From assembly GCF_000379665.1 (NCBI RefSeq), contig NZ_KB903360.1, forward strand, positions 622,175 to 686,174: a DNA stretch of 64,000 nucleotides, read 5' to 3'. The translations under genes were made by a program, and so were the position numbers. Shown here piece by piece: positions 44,359 to 52,413 of the stretch. Below the pieces are notes generated by a model. The model made no database searches, was not told the origin of the DNA, and saw only the letters and a list, made by a program, of their open reading frames with translations. How positions within the stretch are numbered: position 1 is the stretch's first letter; the number at the start of each line of letters is the position of its first letter. This DNA is from Butyricimonas synergistica DSM 23225. Its GTDB lineage: Bacteria; Bacteroidota; Bacteroidia; Bacteroidales; Marinifilaceae.

Positions 44359-45732
44359 ATGGAACAAATCAAAAAGTACGTGGAAGAGAATAAGGAACGT
44401 TTCTTGAACGAGTTGTTCGAGTTGATCCGTATTCCTTCAATTTCTTCATTGTCAGAGCACAAACCGGATATGTATCGTTGCGCCGAGCAATGGACCAAGA
44501 TCATGTTAGCCGCCGGGGCAGATCGAGCTGAAGTGTATGAAACAGATGGAAATCCTGTGGCATACGGGGAAAAGATCATTGATCCCGCTCTCCCGACGGT
44601 ATTGGTTTACGGGCATATGGACGTGATGCCGGTTGACCCGATCGACTTGTGGAACACGAAGCCTTTTGAGCCGGTTGTGAAAGACGGTAAGATCTGGGCT
44701 CGTGGTGCTGACGATGATAAAGGACAAGCTTTCATGCACGCCAAGGCTTTCGAGTATCTTGTGAAGTCCGGGAAGTTGAATTGCAATGTGAAGTTTATGA
44801 TCGAGGGGGAGGAAGAGATCGGTTCTCCGAATTTGCCGAAGTTCTGCAAGGAACATAAAGATATGTTGAAGGCTGACGTGATCTTGGTTTCCGATACCAG
44901 CATGATTGCGCCGGATGTGCCTTCTATCACGACAGGATTGAGAGGTTTGGCGTATTGGCAGGTGGAAGTGACCGGACCGAACGCTGATTTGCATTCCGGT
45001 ATTTTCGGTGGAGCGGTGGCAAATCCGATTAACGTGTTGTGCAAGATGATTGCCGAAATGCAGGACGAGAAGGGGCATATCACGATCCCCGGTTTTTATG
45101 ATGACGTGTTAGAAGTGACTGCCGAAGAACGTGCGAAAATGGCGAAAGCTCCTTTCAACTTGGAAAATTACAAGAAGTCGTTGGATATTAAAGAGGTGAA
45201 AGGCGAAGAAGGATTCACCACGAACGAGCGCACGGGTATTCGTCCGACGTTTGACGTTTGTGGAATCTGGGGCGGTTACACCGGAGAAGGTGCAAAAACC
45301 GTGTTGCCCTCGAAGGCGTATGCCAAGATCAGCTGTCGCCTGGTTCCGAACCAGAAACACGAGAAGATCGCTAAATTATTTAAAGAATACTTCGAGTCTA
45401 TCGCTCCCGATTACGTGAAAGTGAAAGTAGATTACTTGCACGGGGGACCTTCTTACGTGTGCCCGATTGATCTTCCGGCTTACAAGGCTGCAGAAAAAGC
45501 ATACGAGGAAGTGTATGGTAAACAACCCGTTCCGGTACGTTCCGGTGGAAGTATTCCAATCATTGCCACTTTCGAGGAAGTGTTGGGTATCAAATCCGTG
45601 TTGATGGGCTTCGGGTTAGGTGCTGACGCTATCCATTCGCCGAACGAGAATTACCCGTTGGAACAATTCTTCAATGGAATCACGACGATCCCGTTGTTCT
45701 ACAAGTATTTCGGGGAGATTATGAAGAAATAA
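44359..45732 (+). CDS. M20 family dipeptidase (CNDP-like)
   Basis: A 457-residue di-zinc peptidase. The metal site is visible as YGHMDVMPVD (His and Asp), RGADDDKGQ (bridging Asp), EGEEEIGSPN (catalytic Glu plus ligand) and the C-terminal HSPNE. A lid/dimerisation domain (about 200-370) contains DLHSGIFGG. Relatives hydrolyse carnosine-like or other dipeptides in the cytosol; there is no signal peptide. Transcribed alone between its own promoter and terminator. Confidence 0.93.
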   Translation: MEQIKKYVEENKERFLNELFELIRIPSISSLSEHKPDMYRCAEQWTKIMLAAGADRAEVYETDGNPVAYGEKIIDPALPTVLVYGHMDVMPVDPIDLWNTKPFEPVVKDGKIWARGADDDKGQAFMHAKAFEYLVKSGKLNCNVKFMIEGEEEIGSPNLPKFCKEHKDMLKADVILVSDTSMIAPDVPSITTGLRGLAYWQVEVTGPNADLHSGIFGGAVANPINVLCKMIAEMQDEKGHITIPGFYDDVLEVTAEERAKMAKAPFNLENYKKSLDIKEVKGEEGFTTNERTGIRPTFDVCGIWGGYTGEGAKTVLPSKAYAKISCRLVPNQKHEKIAKLFKEYFESIAPDYVKVKVDYLHGGPSYVCPIDLPAYKAAEKAYEEVYGKQPVPVRSGGSIPIIATFEEVLGIKSVLMGFGLGADAIHSPNENYPLEQFFNGITTIPLFYKYFGEIMKK

Positions 45733-45755
45733 GAAATAGCCTGAAATTAGGTGTG

Positions 45756-45786
45756 AACCGTCCGAATTTTGTCGGACGGTTTTTTT
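45756..45786 (+). terminator. Terminator of the M20 gene
   Basis: AACCGTCCGA (45756-45765) pairs with TCGGACGGTT (45772-45781), followed by a T run to 45786. Confidence 0.92.
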
Positions 45787-45811
45787 AATTATAAAAATGG
45801 TATTTCAATAT

Positions 45812-45842
45812 TTTGAAAAGAATCTTTAATAACGTATATTTA
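45812..45842 (+). promoter_or_regulatory. Promoter of the outer-membrane barrel gene
   Basis: TTTG at 45812-45815 and TATATTTA at 45835-45842 with a 19-base spacer, about 24 bases before the start. Confidence 0.6.
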
Positions 45843-45865
45843 TAGCAATAAAAATATTGTCGTGT

Positions 45866-46519
45866 ATGTTTAAGAAAATGTTATTGTTAGCGGTGTTCTG
45901 TGTAGGAGGGATGGCATCCCTTAAGGCGCAGCAAAATTGGGGTATCCGGGGTGGATTGAATATGTCCACGCTTGATATGACGGAAGCTGTTTTCGTGGGA
46001 GGAAACAGCAACAAGTACAAAGAGGGCTTCCGGATTGGGTTTGTCGGGAACGTGGAGAACAAGAGAATGTTTTCGATACAGCCGGGATTGTATCTTTCGA
46101 TGATTGGATCAAGATTTAAAGGGGAAATAAAAGGGGTGAAGACGACTGAGTCTGACCGATTATTCTATTTTCAGTTGCCGGTGTTGGGAAGCCTTAATTT
46201 TAAAATGAAGTCTGCCGGGAAGAAATGGCATCTGTATGCAGGTCCTTATGTGGCTTATTCTATAGGAGGTAAGGCGAAGTTTAAGGAGAAAGGTGCGAAC
46301 GTGAAGGTGAGCCTGTTCACGGAAGGAGAAGACGGTGAACAGGGTACTCTAAAGAAATTTGATTGGGGGCTTACTTTCGGCACGGGTGTTACTATTAAAA
46401 GATTATTCGTGGGATTGTACTACGATTTAGGGATGATCAATATCGCGAACAAGAAGATTCTGGAAGGAGTTACTGCAAAAAATAGAAATTTCTCGTTGAA
46501 TTTTGGGGTGAATTTTTAG
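45866..46519 (+). CDS. Outer-membrane beta-barrel (porin/PorT-like) protein
   Basis: About 217 residues from the ATG at 45866 (MFKKMLLL), with a signal peptide ending SLKAQ. The mature start QQNWGIRGGLNMSTL is typical of Bacteroidetes PorT-like outer-membrane barrels. Amphipathic strands continue to the end (NFSLNFGVNF, terminal Phe). Likely an 8- to 10-strand barrel of unknown role. Confidence 0.82.
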   Translation: MFKKMLLLAVFCVGGMASLKAQQNWGIRGGLNMSTLDMTEAVFVGGNSNKYKEGFRIGFVGNVENKRMFSIQPGLYLSMIGSRFKGEIKGVKTTESDRLFYFQLPVLGSLNFKMKSAGKKWHLYAGPYVAYSIGGKAKFKEKGANVKVSLFTEGEDGEQGTLKKFDWGLTFGTGVTIKRLFVGLYYDLGMINIANKKILEGVTAKNRNFSLNFGVNF

Positions 46520-46539
46520 CATTGATTTTGTCTTGTTGG

Positions 46540-47454
46540 TTAAGAATTGCGTAGTAGGGCTTGTTTGTATATTTCATTAATTCTTTCTTTGAGATTTAGT
46601 GGTTGAATAACTCGTAGAGATCGGCTTCTGGAAAGAAGTTCCATGACAAAATCGTTAGTGATGCGTAAGCGGAGGGTAATGGAAAATTCCTCGGAAGTGT
46701 CTTTGATGATTTGTTGCGAGTGGTGAAAAGGTTTGGTTTTGATATATTGACCGTCGAGAGAGTCAAATGATAGGGTTATGTTTTCGACGGGGAATTTCTC
46801 GTCGTTGATAATCCCGAAAGAATCCCGGAACGAGAGGTCGATGTTGATGTCGTTATTTCTTTTGAAAGTACGTGCGGTTATATTTAAGTTTGAGATGTAG
46901 TTTAAGCTGAATGTTTTAAAGATATTCGAACCGGATTCTTTCCCGATTAGATACCAGCGTCCCCGGCATTCTTTTACCGCGTATGGCTCCACTTCACGAG
47001 AGGTTATCAATTGTTCTCTAAATTTGTAGTAATTGAAGGTGATAACCCGCTTTTCTTTCATAGCTTGCACGAGAGGGTAAAGATGTTGGGTCCCGGAAGG
47101 ATGATGGTGTTCCGGGAATACATATCGGGAGAGCCCGTTGTCCGCGTTCAAGGAGTTCAGGATCTCGAAAGATTCTAGAAAACGAGCAATTCCTTCCGGA
47201 TCGTTCGCCTCGTCGTTATCGGGGATGTAGTATCCTTTCCTCCGGTTATCCCATTCTATGGCAAAACCAAGTTTGTCGCGTATTTCTTTTAAATCCCGTT
47301 TCAGGGTACGAGTGGAGAAAGAGGTTGCTTCCGAGTCATGCAGAACGAGTTGTCGTGACACGTGCTGGATTAATTCTTTACTCGAGATGTAAGGATGTTC
47401 CTGTACTTTTCGGATGATATACAAGTATCGTCTAGTGTAATCGCTTTTTGCCAT
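46540..47454 (-). CDS. WYL-domain transcriptional regulator
   Basis: A 304-residue YafY-type regulator. An N-terminal winged helix (RRYLYIIRKVQEHPYISSKELIQHVS; TLKRDLKEIRDKLGFAIEWDNRRKGYYI) is followed by a WYL domain (VEPYAVKECRGRWYLIG) and a C-terminal WCX-like part. WYL proteins sense nucleotides or nucleic acids and often repress neighbouring DNA-damage or phage-defence genes (CapW, BrxR types). It faces the promoter at 47569, whose initiation zone carries a palindrome, so divergent control is likely (inference). Confidence 0.9.
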   Translation of the reverse strand: MAKSDYTRRYLYIIRKVQEHPYISSKELIQHVSRQLVLHDSEATSFSTRTLKRDLKEIRDKLGFAIEWDNRRKGYYIPDNDEANDPEGIARFLESFEILNSLNADNGLSRYVFPEHHHPSGTQHLYPLVQAMKEKRVITFNYYKFREQLITSREVEPYAVKECRGRWYLIGKESGSNIFKTFSLNYISNLNITARTFKRNNDINIDLSFRDSFGIINDEKFPVENITLSFDSLDGQYIKTKPFHHSQQIIKDTSEEFSITLRLRITNDFVMELLSRSRSLRVIQPLNLKERINEIYKQALLRNS

Positions 47455-47568
47455 AATATGTCGTGTAAATCGGTTTAAAGATAATATTTTTTCGAGCGCG
47501 TGCCATACCCTGTCCCTGTTATCGTTTTTCTTTGTCCCGGATTAAAGTTCTTGCAACAACCCACGAAC

Positions 47569-47600
47569 GTTGTTTAATTCGTGATAAAATTGTAAATTTG
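47569..47600 (+). promoter_or_regulatory. Divergent promoter opposite the WYL gene
   Basis: GTTG at 47569-47572 and TAAATTTG at 47593-47600 with a 20-base spacer. The -7 box is a full match. Confidence 0.65.
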
Positions 47601-47606
47601 TTGCAT

Positions 47607-47840
47607 CACTGGCATGAAAATGCCATGTGGTGAACATATTTTATATTGAAGCGTTTTGTTTGATTCTTGGTAAAGAAAGTCTGGTAAATTTTCAAGGTAC
47701 AGGAACACAAACGAATAACGTTCATGCTTGCCGTATATGTACTTCATATATACCGGTTAAGCGTGGGTTGTTGTTTATTTGTACCAATGGTTTACCAGAG
47801 CCACTTTATCGGATAAGCATACAGTTCCCACGCTTTTTTC
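47607..47840 (+). ncRNA. Candidate small RNA or structured leader ending in a terminator
   Basis: From the promoter at 47569-47600 a transcript would pass a 5' hairpin (47610-47625) and a long arm. It would then meet a closing stem AAGCGTGGG (47759-47767) with CCCACGCTT (47827-47835) followed by six Ts (47834-47839). No coding sequence in it is convincing. It may be a ~230-nt RNA or an attenuator before the downstream genes. I do not recognise a family. Confidence 0.35.
47610..47625. promoter_or_regulatory. Palindrome at the transcription start, possible WYL operator
   Basis: TGGCAT, loop GAAA, ATGCCA; the flanks extend it imperfectly (ATCAC / GTGGTGA). It starts 10 bases after the -7 box, where a repressor would block initiation, or it could be a 5' RNA hairpin. 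Confidence 0.45.
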
Positions 47841-47894
47841 GTGTATGAATTTTCCGTGTCGGGGACAGGCGGAGGTAATTAAAATAGATAAAGT

Positions 47895-48617
47895 ATGAAG
47901 TTACATGAAGCTATCGAGAAAGTTTTGAAAGATGAAAATCACCCGATGACGGCGGCTGAGATTACGGAGAAAATTAAAAGATGTATATATCACAATATTT
48001 TGCGAGCAGGGATATTTTTTGTATTTAGTTTTTGGATGTTATCATGTTGTGATTCAGGTGTTCCAAAAATAGAATTAACAAGATTTGAAGATATTAGTAC
48101 TGAAAGACAAGTATCCATTAGAAAGTCGGTAATGAATTTGTTTAATGAAGGTTATGAACCTGAAGATTTTGTTATTTGGGATAATTGGAATGGAATTTCA
48201 ATTATTTTTAATGATACACAGAATGTTAGGAAAATACGTGGTGGGGAGAGAACTTATCAGAGAAAGAAAAAAGTAAAAAGGAATTTGGATGAGGTCGCAA
48301 TCGTTGATTTAAGTACTTCAGAAAAAGTAGAAGAATATGTAAAACAGGGAGTTAATCCGAAAGATTTGTTTTTTGCAAAAGAATATGTGGAGGATCTTTT
48401 CCCTGAGTGGGAACCTAAAGATAATCTTGAAAGGTATTACAAAGAACGTGTCGAAAATCAAGAAAAGATAAAATATTTGGCATTAGTAGAAAAATATGAG
48501 AAACTCTATGATTCTTATCGACGATCTAAAAGTATTTTGCCTTTATCTATAATAGGTTTTCTTTCTTTGGTGATAATAGGTTTGATAATAAAAGCATTTG
48601 TTAATAAAAACAAATGA
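47895..48617 (+). CDS. Chimeric frame: N-terminal piece of a HARE-HTH domain joined to an AT-rich lipoprotein
   Basis: Residues 1-29 (MKLHEAIEKVLKDENHPMTA...EKIKR) match the start of HARE-HTH (winged-helix) domains found in restriction and chromatin proteins. After about base 47980 the composition turns AT-rich and the frame continues as a signal sequence (RAGIFFVFSFWMLSC) with a lipobox Cys51. A soluble domain of unknown family follows, then a C-terminal helix (LPLSIIGFLSLVIIGLIIKAF). The lipoprotein may start at the TTG at 48000, making the HTH piece a remnant. Motifs such as VIWDNWNGISIIF are not recognised. This looks like a recombination junction inside a gene (inference). It heads the AT-rich set up to 50910. 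Confidence 0.6.
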   Translation: MKLHEAIEKVLKDENHPMTAAEITEKIKRCIYHNILRAGIFFVFSFWMLSCCDSGVPKIELTRFEDISTERQVSIRKSVMNLFNEGYEPEDFVIWDNWNGISIIFNDTQNVRKIRGGERTYQRKKKVKRNLDEVAIVDLSTSEKVEEYVKQGVNPKDLFFAKEYVEDLFPEWEPKDNLERYYKERVENQEKIKYLALVEKYEKLYDSYRRSKSILPLSIIGFLSLVIIGLIIKAFVNKNK

Positions 48618-48687
48618 AAGTGATTACGAAATTTGTAATGAATTTATTGTTTTGGAAGGAGTAAGTACAGTTAAATGATGAATTAAT

Positions 48688-49704
48688 ATGAGATTATTGA
48701 TCGTGATTTTGTTGATTGTTTGTTTCGGGTGTGGAGGAACTAACAAAAGTGCAATAAATAGTAATGTGAAAAGTCGTGTTGAATGGCGTAAACAGGGAGA
48801 TACTCTTTTTCTTAAGCAAGATACATTAAGAGCTTTGGAATGTTGGCGGGAAGCGGCGTCGTTGAATGATTCTATTGCAAAGTATTATTTGAGTTTGTGC
48901 TATATGGAGGGATGTGGGGTGCTGAGAGATTCAAATCAAGCTATAGAATATTGTATTCAATCGGCGAAACAAGGATATCCGGTAGCGCAATTTACACTTG
49001 GAAGTTGTTATTTTGAAGGGAAAATGGTGAAGCGTGATAGTAATCAGGCTTATTTTTGGATAAATAAATCAGTTTTAGGTGGATATCGAGAAGGGGAATT
49101 TGTATTAGGATGTTTGTTATACAATAGCCAAGGTACGATGCTTAATAAAAAGAGAGGTTTCAATTTAATTGAGAGAGTAGCTTTACGGGGGGATAGGGAT
49201 GCACAAGTTGTGGTTGGGGATATTTATTATGCAGAACGAAATTTTGAGATGGCTAAAAAATGGTATCAAAAAGCTACATCACAAGGGAATAAAGAAGCAG
49301 AGAAAAAATTGAAAGAACGATTCGAGGAAAAGAAGAAAATAGAAAAAGTTTCAGCTAAAATTGTAAAAGAAGTAGAAGAGAAGAAAGTTATAAAGTCGAC
49401 TAGAGTAAGTTTAGGTAAATGGAAAGATACTTATATGGCGAGTGTTGGTGGTGGTGTATTTTGGATAGAAATCTATAAAGAAGGTACGGTCTATAAAATG
49501 AAAAAGACAGATGTTTATGGCGATTTTAGAATACAGTCTTTGAAATATTCAATGTGGCGAGGGATGAAGAAATTTGTTTATAATGACGAAATGAGAGAAT
49601 ACATTTTACTTAGAGAAGATGGGTCATTAACTTTTTGTGATGAATTAGGACCTATTTATAAAATCACGAAAGCTGGTCGATTGATTTTATATACCGTGCA
49701 ATAA
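48688..49704 (+). CDS. Sel1-repeat lipoprotein
   Basis: A 338-residue lipoprotein (VCFGC, Cys15). Residues ~30-210 contain Sel1/TPR-type repeats: AKYYLSLCYMEGCGVLRDSNQAIEYCIQSAKQG, then AQFTLGSCYFEGKMVKRDSNQAYFWINKSV, then AQVVVGDIYYAERNFEMAKKWYQKAT. A Lys/Glu-rich helix and a C-terminal beta domain (WKDTYMASVGGGVFWIEIYKEG) follow. Sel1 repeats bind proteins; the partner is unknown. AT-rich, between the chimeric lipoprotein and a small membrane protein. Confidence 0.78.
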   Translation: MRLLIVILLIVCFGCGGTNKSAINSNVKSRVEWRKQGDTLFLKQDTLRALECWREAASLNDSIAKYYLSLCYMEGCGVLRDSNQAIEYCIQSAKQGYPVAQFTLGSCYFEGKMVKRDSNQAYFWINKSVLGGYREGEFVLGCLLYNSQGTMLNKKRGFNLIERVALRGDRDAQVVVGDIYYAERNFEMAKKWYQKATSQGNKEAEKKLKERFEEKKKIEKVSAKIVKEVEEKKVIKSTRVSLGKWKDTYMASVGGGVFWIEIYKEGTVYKMKKTDVYGDFRIQSLKYSMWRGMKKFVYNDEMREYILLREDGSLTFCDELGPIYKITKAGRLILYTVQ

Positions 49705-49792
49705 TGAAAGTCATTTCAAAGGCGTTAGAAATAATTTTTATTCTTTTTTCAGGGAGAATAAGAAGTGATTTTTTAATTTGAAATTAATAAAA

Positions 49793-49990
49793 ATGATTGT
49801 AATATTGATTATTATTGGGGTAGTAATTGGTGGGCTTATCCTAAAAGGTTTGGAGTTTAAAGCCATGACAATGACTCCGGAAGAGATTGAATGTAAGAAG
49901 CAAAAAGTGCAGAATGCGCTAAATGGATGTTTTGCTTTAATTGTATTTTTGATATTGATTTCTGGGATTATAGCCTTAATATTTGATTGA
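49793..49990 (+). CDS. Small two-helix membrane protein
   Basis: 65 residues from the ATG at 49793; a TTG at 49778 would add five. The first hydrophobic helix (IVILIIIGVVIGGLIL) is followed by a short charged loop with MTPEEIECKKQKV and a second helix (GCFALIVFLILISGIIALIF). No family is recognised. It stands between the Sel1 lipoprotein and J-domain genes and shares their AT-rich composition. Confidence 0.55.
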   Translation: MIVILIIIGVVIGGLILKGLEFKAMTMTPEEIECKKQKVQNALNGCFALIVFLILISGIIALIFD

Positions 49991-50079
49991 TCTCAACGTG
50001 ATTTTAACTTTTTGAATGTAATCGGTAGTTATTCTTGGTAAATATTGTTATTTCTTAAGGATAGAAAAGTAGATAATCT

Positions 50080-50910
50080 ATGAAAAATTATTGGCAAATA
50101 TTAGGGTTAGAAAAAGGAGCTACACAAGATGAAATAAAGCAAGCGTATAAAAAGTATGCTAAGAAATTTCATCCGGATTTGCATCAAAATGACGAATTTT
50201 TTAAAGAAAGATTTCAAGAAATTCAAGAAGCATATGAAATTCTATTGAATCAGAAATCACATTCAGAAGATGATGAGCAAGACTATTCTGATTACATGGA
50301 TTTAGAGGAACCTCAAATTATGTACTTTACATCTTCTAGAGATGAAGTGCATGTTGGTGACATAATTACATTATCTTGGGAAGTTTTATATGCAGAAAAT
50401 GTTTATATCAAAAACTTGGGAAGACAATCTTTAGCAGGAAGTAAAAATATTAGAATAAATAAATTTACGAATGGATGCTGTGTGTTTGAATTAGTAGCTA
50501 GTAAGCACGAGTATACTACGTATTCCAAGATATGTTTAAAGCAAGCAGATATAAGCAACCCTAAAATATTACATTTTCATACACCCAAAGAATTAATTGA
50601 AGATAAAGAACAAATCATGTTATATTGGGATGTAAAGAATGCAATTAAAGTTACATGTTCTGAATTAGGAGAAATTCCTTTACAAGGAAATCAATCTGTT
50701 AGAATCTTTTTTGGTAATGCGAATTGTAAAGTTATTTACTTGAGTGCATATGGAGAAGGTAGTGCTTGTTCGAAAAAAGTTATAAGACTTTATAAAGCAA
50801 TTGATACGGCGAATTTGGATAATAAGGAAAAGATGGCTAATAAAATTCTTCTTGCTTTTTTTATTGGAATATTCATTTTTATGTTCATTTATTCTTTATC
50901 TTTATTGTAA
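50080..50910 (+). CDS. J-domain protein with duplicated beta domain and C-terminal membrane anchor
   Basis: 276 residues. The N-terminal ~65 are a J domain (YWQILGLEKGATQDEIKQAYKKYAKKFHPDLH) with the HPD motif that stimulates Hsp70 ATPase. Two similar beta modules follow (about 85-163 and 168-245). Each starts PxIxxF and has an LxWxV core (IITLSWEV and IMLYWDV), like Ig-type domains seen in other Bacteroidetes proteins. A helix at the C-terminus (LLAFFIGIFIFMFIYSLSLL) anchors it, so DnaK would be recruited to the inner membrane. No client is obvious. It is the last AT-rich gene before the GIY-YIG gene. Confidence 0.8.
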   Translation: MKNYWQILGLEKGATQDEIKQAYKKYAKKFHPDLHQNDEFFKERFQEIQEAYEILLNQKSHSEDDEQDYSDYMDLEEPQIMYFTSSRDEVHVGDIITLSWEVLYAENVYIKNLGRQSLAGSKNIRINKFTNGCCVFELVASKHEYTTYSKICLKQADISNPKILHFHTPKELIEDKEQIMLYWDVKNAIKVTCSELGEIPLQGNQSVRIFFGNANCKVIYLSAYGEGSACSKKVIRLYKAIDTANLDNKEKMANKILLAFFIGIFIFMFIYSLSLL

Positions 50911-50968
50911 TGTAGGTTAATAATGAAGTAAGTTTTTTTGAAATTGAACGAGGAAAAGGTTATGAGTT

Positions 50969-51463
50969 ATGAAATTTAAATCTATCGAAGAATTAAAAAA
51001 AGAAGGGTTTATTGGTTTCGTGTCAATAAACGAGTTATGGAGAGATGCTTCTTGTATCTCGAAAGAGAAAGGTGTTTATCTCGTGTTGTACGTGAATGAC
51101 GGGATGCCGATTTTCTTGGAGAAGGGGTGCGGGGGATTGTTCAAGGGGAAAAATCCGAATGTTTCATTACGTGAATTACGAGAGAATTGGGTTGTTGATA
51201 CTCCCGTGATTTATATTGGAAAGGCGGGAGGAAAAACATCCTTGGCAACCTTGTATAGGCGTTTGTCGCAGTACTTGAAGTTTGGGCAAGGGGAAAATGT
51301 TGGTCATTGGGGAGGTCGATACATTTGGCAAATAGAGAATGCCGGTGATTTGTTAATATGTTGGAAACCGGTAGAGGATCCGGAAGAAATGGAACGAGAA
51401 TTGATACAATCATTTAAAAAAGAATATTCTGGTAAACGACCTTTTGCTAATTTGAGAGATTAA
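50969..51463 (+). CDS. GIY-YIG-like nuclease domain protein
   Basis: A 164-residue protein. GVY (35-37) and YIG (82-84), the Arg pair at 97-98 (LYRRL), Glu144 in EMERELIQSF and Asn161 in PFANL match the catalytic set of GIY-YIG nucleases in order and rough spacing. The stretch between the two strands (about 45 residues) is longer than in UvrC-like domains. Its stop overlaps the Mrr-like start (TAATG), so the two are translated together. The target is unknown; DNA cleavage in defence or repair is an inference. Confidence 0.72.
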   Translation: MKFKSIEELKKEGFIGFVSINELWRDASCISKEKGVYLVLYVNDGMPIFLEKGCGGLFKGKNPNVSLRELRENWVVDTPVIYIGKAGGKTSLATLYRRLSQYLKFGQGENVGHWGGRYIWQIENAGDLLICWKPVEDPEEMERELIQSFKKEYSGKRPFANLRD

Positions 51464-52158
51464 TGAAACCGAGAGAATACGAATTGTTTGTTGGCGATTA
51501 TTTTCGCCAACAAGGATATGAAATTGAAATAACTCCGGAAACGGGAGATTGGGGAGTAGATATTTTTGCACGGAAGAGTAATGAAAAAATTGCTATTCAA
51601 GTAAAAAATTATGGAGGGGGAACGAGAAAGATCAATCGACAAATGGTGATGGAGTTATGCGGTACAAAAGAATATTTTGATTGCACGAGGGCGATAATGG
51701 TGACAAGTGGTGATGTGATGGATGATGCTGTAATGGTTGCACGAAAATTGGAAATTGATATTATTTATTTGGACGGGAAGGGAAATGAATCTGTTTCACG
51801 ACAGAGGGATGTAGATGTTAATTCACAAGGACTTGATTTTGATACGATTTGGAGTAAATATATTATTCCTTTGGCAGGCAAAACGTTGAAGCGGGAAAAT
51901 GGGAACGAAAATCAAATACTTGAAGTAGATTGGGGTGAAGTGAAAAGAATTACGTCTAATGGGAAAATAGGAAAAATTAAGATTGAGATTTTTAAGTATG
52001 CGGTAAATAAGATATTGAAGGAAGGTTTTGTAACGAGAGATGATATTAATCAAAATTACGCGGGGCGGGCTTCTTCCGGGGTGGTTTTAATCTTGTCGCA
52101 GGTTCCTTTTTTCGAGTTGATGAAGTGTCCGATGGGATTGCAGATGGTAAAATTGTGA
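51463..52158 (+). CDS. Mrr-type restriction endonuclease-like protein
   Basis: 231 residues. The first ~105 form a PD-(D/E)xK nuclease: Glu7 in REYELFVGDYF, Asp33 in WGVDIFA and Gln46-x-Lys48 in IAIQVKNY, the standard Mrr_cat set. The C-terminal ~100 residues look like a winged-helix region ending VTRDDINQNYAGRASSGVVLILSQVPFFEL. Mrr enzymes cut modified DNA. Coupled to the GIY-YIG gene by a one-base stop/start overlap. No methyltransferase lies nearby, consistent with a modification-dependent enzyme or a non-R-M role. Confidence 0.82.
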   Translation: MKPREYELFVGDYFRQQGYEIEITPETGDWGVDIFARKSNEKIAIQVKNYGGGTRKINRQMVMELCGTKEYFDCTRAIMVTSGDVMDDAVMVARKLEIDIIYLDGKGNESVSRQRDVDVNSQGLDFDTIWSKYIIPLAGKTLKRENGNENQILEVDWGEVKRITSNGKIGKIKIEIFKYAVNKILKEGFVTRDDINQNYAGRASSGVVLILSQVPFFELMKCPMGLQMVKL

Positions 52159-52413
52159 AAATCTTTAGGCATTTGTTTTGCGTGCAGGACAAAAAGTAAA
52201 TTTGTGGCTTTGTCCTGCGCATCAGGGTATATTTCTGCTGTTTTAGGGTGAGGAGATGGAATAAAGTAGACTTATAGCCGAGTTAAAGCCGACAGGGGGC
52301 GGTTTTATTCATGTTGAGAAATAAGGATAGACCTCGTGTGCGGAATGAACACGGAAGGATTTAAAAGGGGGAAAAATGTTTTGTACTTTTGGAACAGGGG
52401 TGCGTGGACAAGG

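Noticed and set aside
47627-47848. 73-codon plus-strand frame inside the candidate RNA region
   Set aside because: Composition is not protein-like, it overlaps the terminator stem, and no motif or signal is visible.
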